Assembly (NCBI GenBank): GCA_026929865.2
Contig: CM049396.1
Location: forward strand, 19,647,001 to 19,711,000
Direction of reading: 5' to 3'
DNA length: 64,000 bases
Source of the DNA: Hyperoplus lanceolatus
Taxonomy: Eukaryota; Chordata; Actinopteri; Uranoscopiformes; Ammodytidae
The notes below the pieces were generated by a model. That model saw only the letters and a program-made list of their open reading frames with translations. It ran no database searches and was not told the DNA's origin. Below are positions 22,701-34,604 of the stretch, piece by piece (position 1 is the stretch's first letter; each line of letters opens with the position of its first letter). The translations under genes and the position numbers were made by a program.

Positions 22701-25700
22701 CATTGGTGAAGAGAACATAAAATGAGAGGAAAAACAGTCCGACACCAACAACTGTTCCTCCTGCGGTTTCACTTAATCGCTCCAGGAATCCCGGCTTGGA
22801 CTGAACAGACACACGCTTGTGGGTGTTTGGGTCTGTCCCTGGAAACTGAGGACAAACATGCGACAACAGCTAATGTTGAATGCCAAAAATAACACGATAT
22901 TATTGACGTAGTCATTAGACACATTACATTTGTTGTCAGTGTTATGCATTTCTGGTTTTTCTAGATTATGGCTTTAAATTGGCCTCCAATAAAAAGGAAC
23001 TACAAGTGACAGTCAACACCACATTGTGCCATTAAAGCTTTTTCCACTATGGTTTTTACATGACTAAACCTATCACATAAATAAACAGAATAGTAAAGAA
23101 CTGCCTAAAAATCACTCCAGAAAGATACTCAACAATCAACTTCTATATTTAACAATGTTAGGGACATATTTATTTTATCAAACAGCTTAGCTGTGCAACA
23201 GCTGTGTCTCAGGTCAAAACCTTTATAATAGGTCTATGGCCACAACCATTGACTGTATGACACACCTCTTTTGTTCCGTGCTAGTAAAATTTGACCTCAT
23301 AACTTAGTTTTCGGGTCAATATCCCTGTAGGGTGCCTTTTGGTGTCCCATGCACAAACTAGTGAATTACTGTCTTAATTTAACTTAAAAATAATATGAAA
23401 GAGGTTTGTTGTACTGGACAATGGTTTTCCATCCTTGACAAAACATTATTTGGCTCTTCCGATACATATTTTAGATTTTATTTCGTTTTGTAAAAGAGGA
23501 TATGTGCTGTTTTCCCTTGTCCCTCGCAGTGAACATTAATTTACAATTCAAGTAAAATGTGGTCTAATCATACAAATTATATATTTTTTTCATACAATTA
23601 TATACAATAGTAATAATATTCAACTAAGGTGTATTTATAATTTGAACACACATTTCTCATTTTAATTTATTAAAAAAAAAGAAGATGTTTGTTTGTGTCC
23701 CTTAAAAATTGTCCACCCTGTCATGTTGGAGAATCCGTCCAATTAAGAAAAGGTCATCCACTCCAGGAACACCACAACACCAGTGATTAATGCATTTCAT
23801 TGATGGGGAATGTAAAAGGCTGAGTTTAGTGTTTAGATTACTTTCCTACATACACATTTTCTTTGTAAAGGTTTGCTTACAGGTTTGTCCGAAGCTTAAC
23901 ATGTCCACCCTGTCGGCATGAAATACACCATAACTGTTGATAATTCAATAGTTTAAAAATGTGTATGTTTAACTATAGACATTTCTCTTCAACAACCATA
24001 CCAGCCAGTTATACAATCTTAGTTAGTTGTTCGCTTACATGCAAATTTAAGATCAAAATGTCCACCCTGTCATCATCCTCAATTGTCCACCCTGTCATGT
24101 CTTGCATAGGGTAAAGTGGCGACAGGGTGGACATTCACATGACAGGGTGGACCTTTCAATCATTTTAAATGGGAATTGTAAATGATGATACATGCAAGAC
24201 AATTGTGTGGACACAAACACAGATACAAGCTAGGTCATTATTCTATATTATTGCTTATTCCTGGTTGGATCTCACTGTATCATTGCCTTTATCATTTGGT
24301 CACATTGAATTATTGCAATTTGCACAAATTCCTCTCAGTCATGTGATTGTCCACCCTGTCATCTTGACATTTTTAGATTAAAAATCAGTCATACTGTAAA
24401 ATATAATAATATTTAATCTAGTGGGATAATGTGCACAAAGAAAACTTAACAAAATATCACATTTACTTTCCAAATCAAAGAAATCCATGTGCGACTTGTG
24501 TGTGTTTCTTTGAAAACGAAGGGATCACATACATTAAAAAAATAATAATTATAATATGACATCAAACAAAATCCTTGTTTAGGAAAGGGACATCATACTT
24601 TTTATAAAATGTAGTTTTCATCTTAAAATTCAAATAAAAAACATGTTTAGCAGTAATGTACATTTCCACGACAGGGTGGACATATTTTACACTCATTCCT
24701 CTGAAAACAGGTCATAATTAACTAGAAATAGGTGTGGGAGCTCAGTAAATATATATTTACACAACTTCAGAGTCCACTATTTATGATAAAGCATAAAGGA
24801 TATGAAAATTTAGGACTAAAATTTTCAAGTATTGTGAGGGTGGAAAGGCACCCTACAGCGATATTGACCCTTTCATCTTTCAAAGAGTAGGGGTGTCAGT
24901 TAAAGCGGCAACGAGTAACATTTAAATATCTTTTAAACAGCCTCATGTTTCCTCTCATAATCATAAATTACCTTTAACAGCAAACGAGACCATCTGTGCA
25001 AAGAAAGACTTTTTTATATAGTTTGTATTACTGCATTTGATCTGGTCGTACACCCAGTCCGATTTTCGGTTCACGCGTGCATGCTCTATGGTCACATATC
25101 CGTATTGGTCGCAGATTTCAGTGCGGCGCAGGAACGCGATTTGAGAAGCCTATGGCTCCAGGTGAGGGAAGGGGAGCGGGAGCCTTGTTTGAGACAGATG
25201 TTTGTTCATAATGACTGATAACGGGGCTGAACCATCAAAGAAAAAAAATAAAATGCAATGAAGAAAAGCTAAAAGGGAGAGTGATAGGCGGGCGGGAGGG
25301 CGTTGCCAAGCAACGTATACACAATTTCACGCAGCGAACCTAGACTGCAGTGTTTACTCCTAAATGAATGAGCGGTAGCCTACTAAAACAAAGTTTACTT
25401 TGCCTCACCAGCATCATCAGATGACCATTATTCATCTGCAATAGTCATTATTTACAACATAAACACATTACCTCATCGTGATCCATACTAACTAACTACC
25501 ATCTCTCGTTCATTCGCTTGGTGTGAGGACACGGACTCGTTCAGCTCCGTGAGAGGTGACAATGCATCAACTCATTGCAATCAGGTGTGTTTAGCACTTA
25601 CTGCCATTAGTTGATGCTGTGTCACCCATAGACTCACAGAGCCGAAAAGAGTCCGGTGCCCTCCAGACTTTCAACACACGGACACGCACCATATTGCTTC

Positions 25701-26066
25701 CTGATTATTTGAATCTTGCACTCCCTGCACGAGCTAGAAAACAGCTTCACGACAGCTGGCGTCGTTAAAATACTACCGCTTTTGTTCAAAGGTGTCGCCA
25801 ACGTGCCGACTTACTCGTAGTAACTTTAACTGTGACTAATGAGCTAAACGGCATTCGTCGTAGTATTCAATCAATTAAAAAGTAGAGTTTAATGTTATAT
25901 TATCCCAAAGTCAGATTAGCCGGTAAATTGAAGTTTAAAATGAAACTGGAGCTCGAGGCGGCTGCTAGTCCTAACATATGGTCACGTTAACTACACAACA
26001 GTTAATGTTGCTCAGGCCAAGTCAAAGTAGTTCAGTTGAAACACTTACTTTCTGTGCTGAAGACAT
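19722..26066 (-). CDS. tmem43: TMEM43 (LUMA), inner nuclear membrane protein
   Basis: TMEM43 is a four-pass protein of the ER and inner nuclear membrane that binds lamins and emerin; human S358L causes arrhythmogenic cardiomyopathy. Twelve exons on the minus strand join in phase to 403 residues (human 400): 26066-26049, 22845-22699, 22547-22413, 22037-21943, 21837-21788, 21674-21605, 21515-21445, 21321-21194, 21082-21008, 20404-20303, 20130-20013, 19924-19722. After [10 protein letters not shown] comes the first membrane span ([13 protein letters not shown]), then a large lumenal domain ([31 protein letters not shown]), then [12 protein letters not shown] and three C-terminal spans ending [10 protein letters not shown]. 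The Ser equivalent to human Ser358 is kept (CSLSLLT, about residue 361). Exon 1 encodes only MSSAQK before a 3.2-kb intron filled with transposons. Confidence 0.97.
20430..20838. mobile_element. tmem43: Non-autonomous DNA transposon in tmem43 intron 9
   Basis: Terminal inverted repeats GGTTGCGTTCCGAATCGCAT (left) and the near-perfect inverse at the right end (one mismatch in 20) bound 409 bp without coding capacity. A possible 3-bp duplication ATA flanks it (20427-20429 and 20839-20841). A 3-bp target would fit a PIF/Harbinger-type element, but the target sequence is not typical, so the family is left open. Confidence 0.7.
23313..24870. mobile_element. DNA transposon with eight scattered TGTCCACCCTGTC motifs
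   Basis: A terminal inverted repeat of 24 bp (GGGTCAATATCCCTGTAGGG plus GTGCC; one mismatch to the other end) bounds 1558 bp in tmem43 intron 1. TTTC lies directly outside both ends, a possible 4-bp target duplication. Inside are eight near-identical copies of TGTCCACCCTGTC. Five are forward (about 23710, 23902, 24059, 24084, 24348) and three reversed (about 24121, 24140, 24669), clustered most tightly at the centre. No transposase frame is seen. I do not recognise the superfamily. Confidence 0.75.
24900..25829 (+). mobile_element. TTAA-flanked non-autonomous transposon, family T1 copy 1
   Basis: TTAA at 24900-24903 and 25826-25829 flank 922 bp whose ends are inverted (AGCGGCAACGAGTAAC at the left, TTACTCGTAGTAACT at the right). 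TTAA targets are used by piggyBac and Kolobok elements. No open frame of note. A close copy in the opposite orientation lies at 45994-46897 and a shorter diverged relative at 41081-41438. It lies in intron 1 of tmem43, about 220 bp from exon 1. Confidence 0.85.
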
Positions 26067-27084
26067 CTCTGCCAACTTTAACTACACAGCCAAACAGTGA
26101 AGTGCGAAGATGACGGCCAGCAGCTACAGGAAGTTCACACCGGCACAGGGTACGCTTTCACTATATCCCGGAGTACACCGGAACCTCCCCCGTGGCAGGC
26201 GGAGCGGTTGCCATTCGTCAAAGTTGTTTTCCACCTAAACCGCTAGGGTGCGCCGGAGTGATTAACAAGCACACCCCCATACCTTTTCCCGGACCGCTTC
26301 ACCTTATGGGACGATGGGTAACTGAGTTTGTGCAGCAGGTCAGGCCATGGGCCAGGCCCGTCCATGGGCAGGCCGAATGGGAAAGTTTTATCGAGATTTG
26401 GCCGATCTAGAATTTATTAAATCAAAACATAGAGACATGTGTGCATGTGACATAGCCTACACACACATAGCCACGATAGCCTATATTTATAAAAAGTCTG
26501 ACTTCTTGGCCTATTAGTAAGCCCTACAATAGCCTTAGCCGCATACACTCAGTAAGCCTATATTAAATTCTGTGATTTTTAGATGTTTTATTGAACCAGT
26601 AGCCTAAGTTTTTAAGGGGGGACATTTCAAATGTCTATTAGTTGTTAGCAGCATCCATCAAAGTTACATTTCCAATCCAAACGTCTGACACATTTGAAAA
26701 GGTAGTCTTACTCAGGAGCTAAAGAGGTAAAAAGATCCAAATTTGACACAAATTAAAACATACCCTTTTTGTGTAGGCCTAGAATTTTATTTTTTCTTCA
26801 TTCATAAATTGTCTCACAACCTCTCTGATTATCTTTTGGTGACCGTTTGGAGGGGATCAACTACCTTGTAAACATCTGAACGTTCTGGTAACGTCATATA
26901 ATATAGCATACAAAAAAATGTTCTTCAAATCAAGAAAAGTGCTTCACATGTATACATTTTGATTAGCCTATAGCCTATAGGCTTTTTACCACTGATCTGA
27001 TTCTGAATAGGCTACTTGATGACACCATCTTATAATACCCGAGGCTGCAGTGACTGGGAAACCCCACCTCTTGTTGGCAATCTG

Positions 27085-27085
<1 letters not shown>

Positions 27086-27176
<91 letters not shown>
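27086..27176. repeat. (CA)n microsatellite
   Basis: About 45 CA units, seen directly. Confidence 0.98.
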
Positions 27177-27177
<1 letters not shown>

Positions 27178-27289
27178 GCATAGCTGTGCAAGTCATAAGA
27201 GGATCATTGCAAAAGCTAACACAAAGCAATTACTGTCTCTTGTAACTTGTCATCTTCATATTAGTGTCTATGTAACCCCCCCACCACCA

Positions 27290-27290
<1 letters not shown>

Positions 27291-27348
<58 letters not shown>
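27291..27348. repeat. (CA)n microsatellite upstream of gdi start
   Basis: About 29 CA units ending 73 bp before the gdi start codon, preceded by CCACCACCAC. Confidence 0.98.
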
Positions 27349-27349
<1 letters not shown>

Positions 27350-27421
27350 TCACAATACTGATTTACAGCATAGCAACAGGCTTCATTCAGGAAAAGCCCT
27401 GGCATAAGTGAGGCTGTCAGG

Positions 27422-30110
27422 ATGCAGGAATATGATATCATTGTGCTTGGAACTGGACTTAAGGTAAGACAACCTTTATTCACTGTATAATACTTCGTCC
27501 ACGAGGGAAATACAGTTCCCAGAGCAGTCTGTCTGACGCGTCATTACCTCCATGCATTAGCTTTTGTTCTGATAACCTAATCTGTTCTTTCATTTGTTAC
27601 CTGAACTATTCTCCCTGTTGACTATAGTAAGTTTGTTCATTAGAAGAAATAATGGTCATACCTTTACTGATCTTTCGCATGCAGTCCAACAAATAGATGG
27701 CATCATTAATATGCTATTCTTGTCTTAATCCCCAGATTCACTGTGGCAATAGCTGTCCTGCACTTTACTGTCAACCACACTGTCTGTCTGTCTGTCAGGA
27801 ATGCATCCTTTCCGGTTTATTGTCTCAAAGTGGGAAAAAGGTTCTTCACATTGACAAGAATCCGTACTATGGAGGAGATAGCGCATCCATTTGTCCCCTG
27901 GAGGAGGTGTGTTACACAAACACGTGCACATCCTCTGTTTCACAAAGACGCTGCTATATTGCTGATTTGTGGGGTTCACTGTCTCATATTTCTTTACATT
28001 TACAGCTGTACAAGAAGTTTAAGGTTCCAGGACCTGTTAAGTCCATGGGACGTGGAAAAGAGTGGAACATTGACCTTATCCCGAAATTCTTTCTTGCAAA
28101 TGGTGAGAGCCTATAAGGCTGTTCGGCTGATGACTGATTAGATCATTTTAAACCATTTGTAATGAGTGCATTTCAACATTTCTGTACCTTCTACTTTGTC
28201 GTTGCATTAGATGAGCTGGTGAAAATCTTGGTGCACACGGAGGTTACCCGATATCTGGACTTCAAAGTGGTTGAAGGCAGCTATGTATACAAAGCAGGCA
28301 AAGTGCACAAAGTCCCTGGCACAGAGGAAGACGCCCAGGCTTCAGGTGATGAACAAAGTTTTACACACAAAAATATTTCTGAGGATATATTTGTAGCTCC
28401 GTTTTATAACCAAAACCTCTGTGTTTTAGACCTGATGGGCATGTTTGACAAGAGGAGATTCAGGAAACTGCTGCTCTTTACCCTCAACTTTGACGTTAAA
28501 AACCCTCGTACCTACCAGGACATAGATCCCAAAAAAAACACTACACGGGACCTGTTCTGTCGCTTCGACCTGGGACAGGATGTCATGGAGTTCACGGGTC
28601 ACGCCATAGCCCTACACAGCAGCGAGAGGTCAGTGGCAAAAGTGTACACAAACTGCAAAATGAATAACTTCGTAAGATCCTTTTACGTGAACAACCTTTC
28701 TCCTTGTGTCCCTCTAGTTACCTGGATCAACCGTGTTTGGAAACCATCCGACGGATCCGGCTGTACTCCAAGTCTCTGTCCCGCCACACCACCAGTCCAT
28801 ACCTCTACCCTGTGTATGGGCTGGGCGAACTACCGCAGGGATTTGCCAGGTAACAATAGTAATTCAGATTTAATCTTGAATACTTTCAGTGAAGTAAAAT
28901 TGACTTCAAGCACTGGCATGGTGGATTGTGTGTTTCAGACTGAGTGCAGAATACGGAGGAACCTTCCTGTTAAACAGAACTGTGGAAGAGGTTGTGATGG
29001 ACAACGGCAAAGTGAAAGCTGTGAAATCGGAGGGAAAGGCAAGTGTGATGTAGAGGAAGGAGAGTGGAGGGTAGAAGAAGTTGTTAGTAAGTGTGGAGAA
29101 AATATCCAGTGAGCACAGTTGTGCGCTCAAGCGTTTCAGTCTCATTTGTCTCGTTACACAGCTGTTCCACTGCAAACAGCTCATCTGTGACCCCGGCTAC
29201 GTGCCCAACCGAGTGAGGATAGTTGGGCGTGTGATAAGAGTCATCTGTTTGTTAAATCATCCAGTTAAAAACACCCACGAGGCCAGCTCCTGTCAAATAG
29301 TCATCCCTCAAACACAACTCAACAGGAAATCGGGTAATTTTGTATGCTTTTTAAGCTTAAAATTAATAGTTTAATTTACTTTCCTTAATTTCATCACTTC
29401 ACTGTGACCATTTGATCGTGAATGTGTGTTGCGGGCAACATATTGTTTGTAAATAGTTAACTTTGGGCAGATTATTTTCTATTAACAGAAGATCACACAA
29501 ACTCATAATTCATAGAAAACCCCTGTCTCTTTTGTCCATGCAGACATTTACATATCCGTAGTGTCCTACGCCCACAACGTGTCCTCAGAAGGTCTGTACA
29601 TCGCCACAGTGAGCACCACTGCAGAAACCAGAGACCCAGCGAAAGAGGTTCAGCCGGCGCTGGAACTTCTGGAACCCATCGTACAGAAGTTATTGGCTCT
29701 TCTACGGCTTTGATTTAGCTGTTTCATTGTTCTTGTTTGCATAATTTAAAATGACCCCATAAACCACATTTAACTGTTTTTTTTTCTCTTCCTGACACCA
29801 CCTACAATCTAGATTTGTTTCAGTCAAGGACCTGCTCGTTCCTAATGAAGACGGAAAGAAGAGTCAGGTAATAAGGAGGGTTTTCTAAAAGATTTTCTGC
29901 ACAGTAACATACTAATAAAATAAAAGTGATGAAGTGTGGTGGGTCACATTTATCCTGTGTCTCCACCAGATTTTTGTGTCCTGCTCATACGACGCCACAA
30001 ACCACTTTGAGAGTGAGTGCGAGGACATCAAAGAAATGTATCGCCGCATCACAGGAGCAGAGCTGTGCTTGGGAGGAAGACACCTGTCTCACAACTCCGA
30101 TGACGACTGA
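27422..30110 (+). CDS. Rab GDP dissociation inhibitor, divergent paralogue
   Basis: GDI proteins extract prenylated GDP-bound Rabs from membranes and recycle them in the cytosol. Eleven exons join in phase to 441 residues (GDI1/2 have about 445): 27422-27463, 27799-27906, 28006-28102, 28211-28345, 28430-28628, 28718-28849, 28939-29038, 29162-29333, 29544-29688, 29813-29867, 29970-30110. Family blocks in order: [103 protein letters not shown]. It shares features with both GDI1 (LMGMF, PCLETI) and GDI2, and its tail ([13 protein letters not shown]) replaces the usual FDFEnMKRKqND-type helix. Intron 7 uses a GC donor (AAG|GCAAGT). The divergence suggests a fish-retained extra GDI; I give no symbol. 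Confidence 0.93.
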
Positions 30111-31368
30111 GCGAGAGTTTCAAATGTCAGGATCAAATCATTCAACAGCTGGGAGGACCGTGATGACATAATGCATGTTTATTCTACTGCACAGCTGTAA
30201 GCAGAGGGTGTTATGTAGCGTGTAGATTGAATTGTGAGTGTACTACGTAAACATTGGATATCTTTTTTTGTCCTCTAATTTGTTGCTGTAATTCCTCCCT
30301 TTTGTGAAATTATGTAAAAGAAAAAAAGGTTGTTTGGAAAAAAATTATCATGTATTCGCATTGATTTGCTATGAGCCTCTGTAACCATCAATACAACTAT
30401 TTTGCAACAGACGTTTTATTTTTAACACCATTAGTAAAATCCAATTATTATTCCTCTTAGATACAGTCCATCTGTAAAAGCCATATAAACCAGAACATTA
30501 CTGAATGTATGGTTAACTCATTACTTTAGCTAGTAAAGTCAGCTTAATATTCAATGTTTTTTTAGCTGCCGTTTACTTTGCCTCTTCAATTGACAGTTAA
30601 ATTAACTTATAACTGAACTTAGAATTTGGATACATGGACAAGGGTGACCAAAGTGCAGCAAGTTTGATTGGATGGATGTTCTTCAAGCACATCATCAGCA
30701 GGTGAAAGTAGCCATGCAGCACCCTGTCCGTGAATAACAGTGGGCATGTGGCACAGAGGCTGAGGATGTTTATAGATGATTCACAGTGATGCGCAGAGGA
30801 TTTGCAGATTCTCTTAACCTTGGTGGGCTTAAGTGTGAGAAGGACAAAGCCAGTGAAGTATGTCATGTGCAGCTTGTTGCTGGCAGCACTGTTGAAGGCG
30901 GAGTACACACCAAGTGTAAGAGGCTTAAACATATGAAGGACAGTCACCACCAACAACACCTCAGGGTGAGGGCTGCTTGCCACACATCCATTCACTAAGA
31001 ATCTTTACAAGCTGCTGCACATAAATCTTTCTATGATAATACATATTGCATCTAGGAGTTGTAATAAACTTATGATATGCATGAGAACATAACAACCACA
31101 ACACTGTGAGTTATTGCTTGTTGCATGTAAAACTTTAAATACATAGTTTATGTACATAACACAGTAATTTCAACACAAAGAAAATACCGTAATATACTAT
31201 ACAAAGAAATTGAAGGCTGCTTATAACACATTTGTCTCCAAAAATAACAGCCATAACCAAATATGGTGGGATTGAGATCACCGAGTTTGTTCCCCCAGCG
31301 ACATCACATCATTCAAAAATCCTCCAACCTTCGTCTGCAGAAATGAGTCCTAGTTTGTATGACAACAC
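30111..31368. other. gdi 3' UTR and gdi-ndufaf3 convergent interval
   Basis: Holds the gdi 3' UTR on the plus strand and the ndufaf3 3' UTR on the minus strand, plus one unexplained 132-codon minus-strand open frame listed separately. Transcript ends cannot be fixed. Confidence 0.5.
30597..30995 (-). other. Unrecognised 132-codon open frame
   Basis: An uninterrupted minus-strand frame with hydrophobic stretches (VLLVVTVLHMF, MTYFTGFVLLTL, INILSLCATCPLLF) alternating with basic segments (KPTKVKRICKSSAHH), ending SKFSYKLI and a stop. The composition resembles part of a multi-pass membrane protein. I cannot name a family, and no splice-linked partner exon is evident. It could be a terminal exon, a retrocopy remnant or chance. 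Confidence 0.3.
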
Positions 31369-34002
31369 TTATTCCTGTGTCACTTCCAGTGCCTTGCTGA
31401 TGGGTGGAGGGATCAGACCAGCAGCTGCCACTCTACGTTCACTGACCAGGAAGTTGAAGGTTGCACATGCATTTGGCTGCAAAACAGCAGAGATGGAAAA
31501 AAATTAAGAAAAAGAGGGAAATCAGGACCGTTTTGTTAGTTTTAAAGTGTCAGAAAGAACTTAGTTAAAGTCAGGCTGATGTAAAGGAGCATATGAACCT
31601 CACTTACTGTGTCCTGCACCTCCACAGCAATGCCTTTACTCTTGAGCAGAGCGAGAACTGAGGGGTTAATCCTTTCAGACCGTTTGCCTGTGCCTAGCAC
31701 AAGAATCTCTGCATACACGACAATAAAATAAGTCAAATGACATGCATTAGGATTTGTTTCAATCAAATACAGCAATCGTGAAAGATAAACTTAGAGAAAA
31801 CACTTAAGTTACCATGTGAAAAAACATAATGAATGCAGATGCATGCTACCATACAGGTCACTAAATGGTCTCTTAACTCCAATATAGTTTCTTGGAATTT
31901 ATCACCCATCGGTGTGTCAGTGTGCTTTTATCTTAATTTTCTTTATTTTATACCTATTCTCGGTTCAAGCATGTGGAAAAGTGAGACACTTTCTTCTGTG
32001 ATGTCTTCATGGCTGCCAACCTACAGATAAAAAGATTTAAACCAATAAAGAAAAAGCCAACCCAACAAAGATAATTGTTTAAATGTAATACATGAGCACA
32101 TGACCCGACTAAATGTTGGTCTCACGTTCCACTGGAGGATAGCAGGGGGCAGCACAGCACAGGGCCCAAACACCCTGTTACCGTCGATGTTGAACCCTTG
32201 AGGACTATAGCTGTGGATCATGATCCCGCTGCCGGGCTCCTTCTGCATGACGGACACCGTGGTCCGCTGGTACATTTCATCATCACTGGGACCCAATCTG
32301 TGTGCGCGGGACAGAAATGGGCTGGGGCAAATAACAGGTTAAAATAAGTTGGAATCGAAAACTCATATTCAGTTCACGAGACTGATCCTTTTCTATTATT
32401 TATTATGAGGTTTAATATTTTAAAGAGCTTGTGGCCTGAAACAGTCTGTAATCATGTATCCAATGCGCGGGGCTTTCTTCTTTGTTGCCATGTGGCCCAT
32501 TTTAAAACCCAAAAGCCTCCAGGCATCCTACTGACTAGGAGAATATTGAAATAATAGAACAAAATCAAATTGTGACATATTGTCGTAATTTCTCTTGTGG
32601 TACATTGCCAATACACAAGCACCAAATATCGATATTTTATTACAAGATGCAGGTGTTCTGTAAAACTGATTTGCCCGCTTGCTATTTTGTAAGTGACTTT
32701 TTTTAAGGTGCATGGTGCAATTTGTTTTACATAGTTTTATGTGCAATTGGCTGCCTTTTCGCTTTTTATGGGTATTTGTTCTTCTTTAGTTTCACAGATA
32801 TCGTAATGTATTGTAGATTACATTTCTTGCAATATATTGAAAATCGCATATAATACTGTTGTATTCGAGGGCCAAATATCGTCACAGTATTGTATCATGA
32901 GTTACATGTGTCGTCCCACCCCTACTACTGACTTGGCTGACAGCCAAATGCTTTTGACCTTTTTCAGCAGCCTGAGGTGCTTCTGCACAATTTTGCCTTT
33001 TTCTCACACTTTCACTTTCTGATTGTGACAATCTGAGCAAGTTCAGCAATCTGCTGTTTTTGAGATGTGAGGCACTTTTAAGTTATCTGCTGCCACCCAA
33101 GATGTTTTTTAAAGTGGCAAAACAGGGGACTTCTAAGGGTAAAGCAAAATGCCTAAAAGAAGGCCTACGCCACTTTTAAAGCAAAGTTTCGGGATTTTCT
33201 TTATAATAATTTGATGGGAGAATGAGCAGCCTGCCTTGGATACTCTGACTCATATATTCACACAGAAACTAGACAAATGAGAAACAGCGAGAGCAAAAGA
33301 ATCACATGTGAAAAATGTATTTGCAAAAATGGTTAAAAGCCATTCTACATTCTACTGATACTTTACACTTGTGATTGATGATTACATTTTTAACTATAGA
33401 TGTACGCATGGTTTCCTTGGGTTTCAGTATTTTCTGTCATTTTCTAGACCTAACAATTACCTGATTCATCAAAAAGGATCATAGTGATTCATAATGAAAA
33501 TAACAGTTACAGCTCTAACTGTAGGCCTGCTAGTGAACAAACAGGGAACCCTCAGTCAACAGAAGAGTTCGTTCCGTATCTTGTCATAAAATAACCTGCA
33601 TTGTGAATCCCATAGATGAATCCACCCACTGGTCAGGCGTGTGAGTGTGAATAAGACTGTAATAATGTATTTATTTCTGGGGATAATGCTATAGCCTTTA
33701 AGGTATGGCTGAAAACCAGAATTGCCTCTGCTGAACAAAAAATACTTGTAATCAAAGCCTGTCAAACCTCTGAGACAGGTCAGGTATTTCATAACCATAA
33801 CACGAGTTTTTAATACCCTAGTCTTCACATAGAGGGGAGGAGGGGGAGTGAGTTACTGAAGCGACCACACCGATTTGAAATCTTTCTGTCACATTAGTAA
33901 AAAGCCAACACACCTTGAGATAGCGGGCACCGCCCTGGAGGAGAAGAGAAAGCCTTGTGTTGTTCTGTGAAGGAGGGATCTGGCAAACACCACACCGGCC
34001 AT
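31369..34002 (-). CDS. ndufaf3: NDUFAF3, mitochondrial complex I assembly factor
   Basis: NDUFAF3 works with NDUFAF4 in the mitochondrial matrix and inner membrane to assemble the peripheral arm of respiratory complex I. Five minus-strand exons (34002-33914, 32321-32126, 32020-31954, 31708-31608, 31476-31369) join in phase to 186 residues (human 184). The N-terminus MAGVVFARSLLHRTTQG is Arg-rich and lacks acidic residues, as a mitochondrial presequence should. Family blocks follow: DDEMYQRT, GNRVFGPCAVLPPAILQWNVGSHEDITEESVSLF (20-33% of the chain), LEPRIEILVLGTGKR, KGIAVEVQDTPNACATFNFL and LIPPP near the end. Intron 1 is 1.6 kb and AT-rich. The gene is divergent from nckipsd. Confidence 0.97.
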
Positions 34003-34390
34003 GTTGATGGAGGACAAACACTGGGGATCGAATTCAGTGTAACACAAGCACCTGTTTCCGGTGTTGTGCAACGCATCATCGAACTTTTTAATATCGTTAT
34101 TGATATGTTTAATATCCATAACTGTAGGCCTATATCATGTTAAACAAAATAATGAGTACAAGTATGAACTCCTGTTGGATGCTGTTCAAACAGATAAAAT
34201 ATTAGTTTGGGATTTTAAGGGAACCATCATAATGGATAAACCATCCACACCATATGAGGCCTTGACAGTTATGTCTCCAACTCAAATATGTACATATATT
34301 TCAGGATGTTGTGCATCCCTGGCAATAAAAACTTTGGATCTGGAATAAACTGTTTAAGAAATATAGCTTTCGGAAAAAAAGTTGTCTTGT

Positions 34391-34427
34391 CGCACAAATC
34401 ACCCCACTACGTGGGGTGATTTGTGCG
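34391..34427. repeat. 37-bp perfect palindrome built from the ACAAATCACCCC motif
   Basis: Arms CGCACAAATCACCCCAC (34391-34407) and its exact inverse (34411-34427) are separated by TAC. The same motif recurs at about 34946-34960 and 35306-35320. Confidence 0.95.
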
Positions 34428-34604
34428 TCATTGTGTCACAATGACAAAGTCACCATCATCATCTTTCTGGCCATCTGAACTCTCATCAGTGGTGTCGTTA
34501 AGTGGAATTGAGATGTCACTCTCTTCTGAGCTACTGTAGACAATCACTTTCTTTTGGTGACCAGCGTATACAGCCATGCCACTGGCACAACTCTCAGAAA
34601 TGTA

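Larger units (their letters stand above)
26067..27421. other. Head-to-head spacer between tmem43 and gdi
   Basis: The two genes diverge from this 1.35-kb interval, which should hold both promoters and the tmem43 5' UTR. It contains two (CA)n tracts close to the gdi start (27086-27176 and 27291-27348). No other gene seen. Confidence 0.5.

Noticed and set aside
22314-22772. 152-codon minus-strand open frame
   Set aside because: Runs through tmem43 exons 2-3 and intron; the real product requires splicing there.
23710-24683. CRISPR-like array of TGTCCACCCTGTC
   Set aside because: Spacing is irregular, the motif is only 13 bp, both orientations occur and the context is a vertebrate intron within a transposon.
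28162-29112. 316-codon plus-strand frame read as one exon
   Set aside because: It is several gdi exons with short open introns; family alignment and splice sites show exon boundaries inside it.
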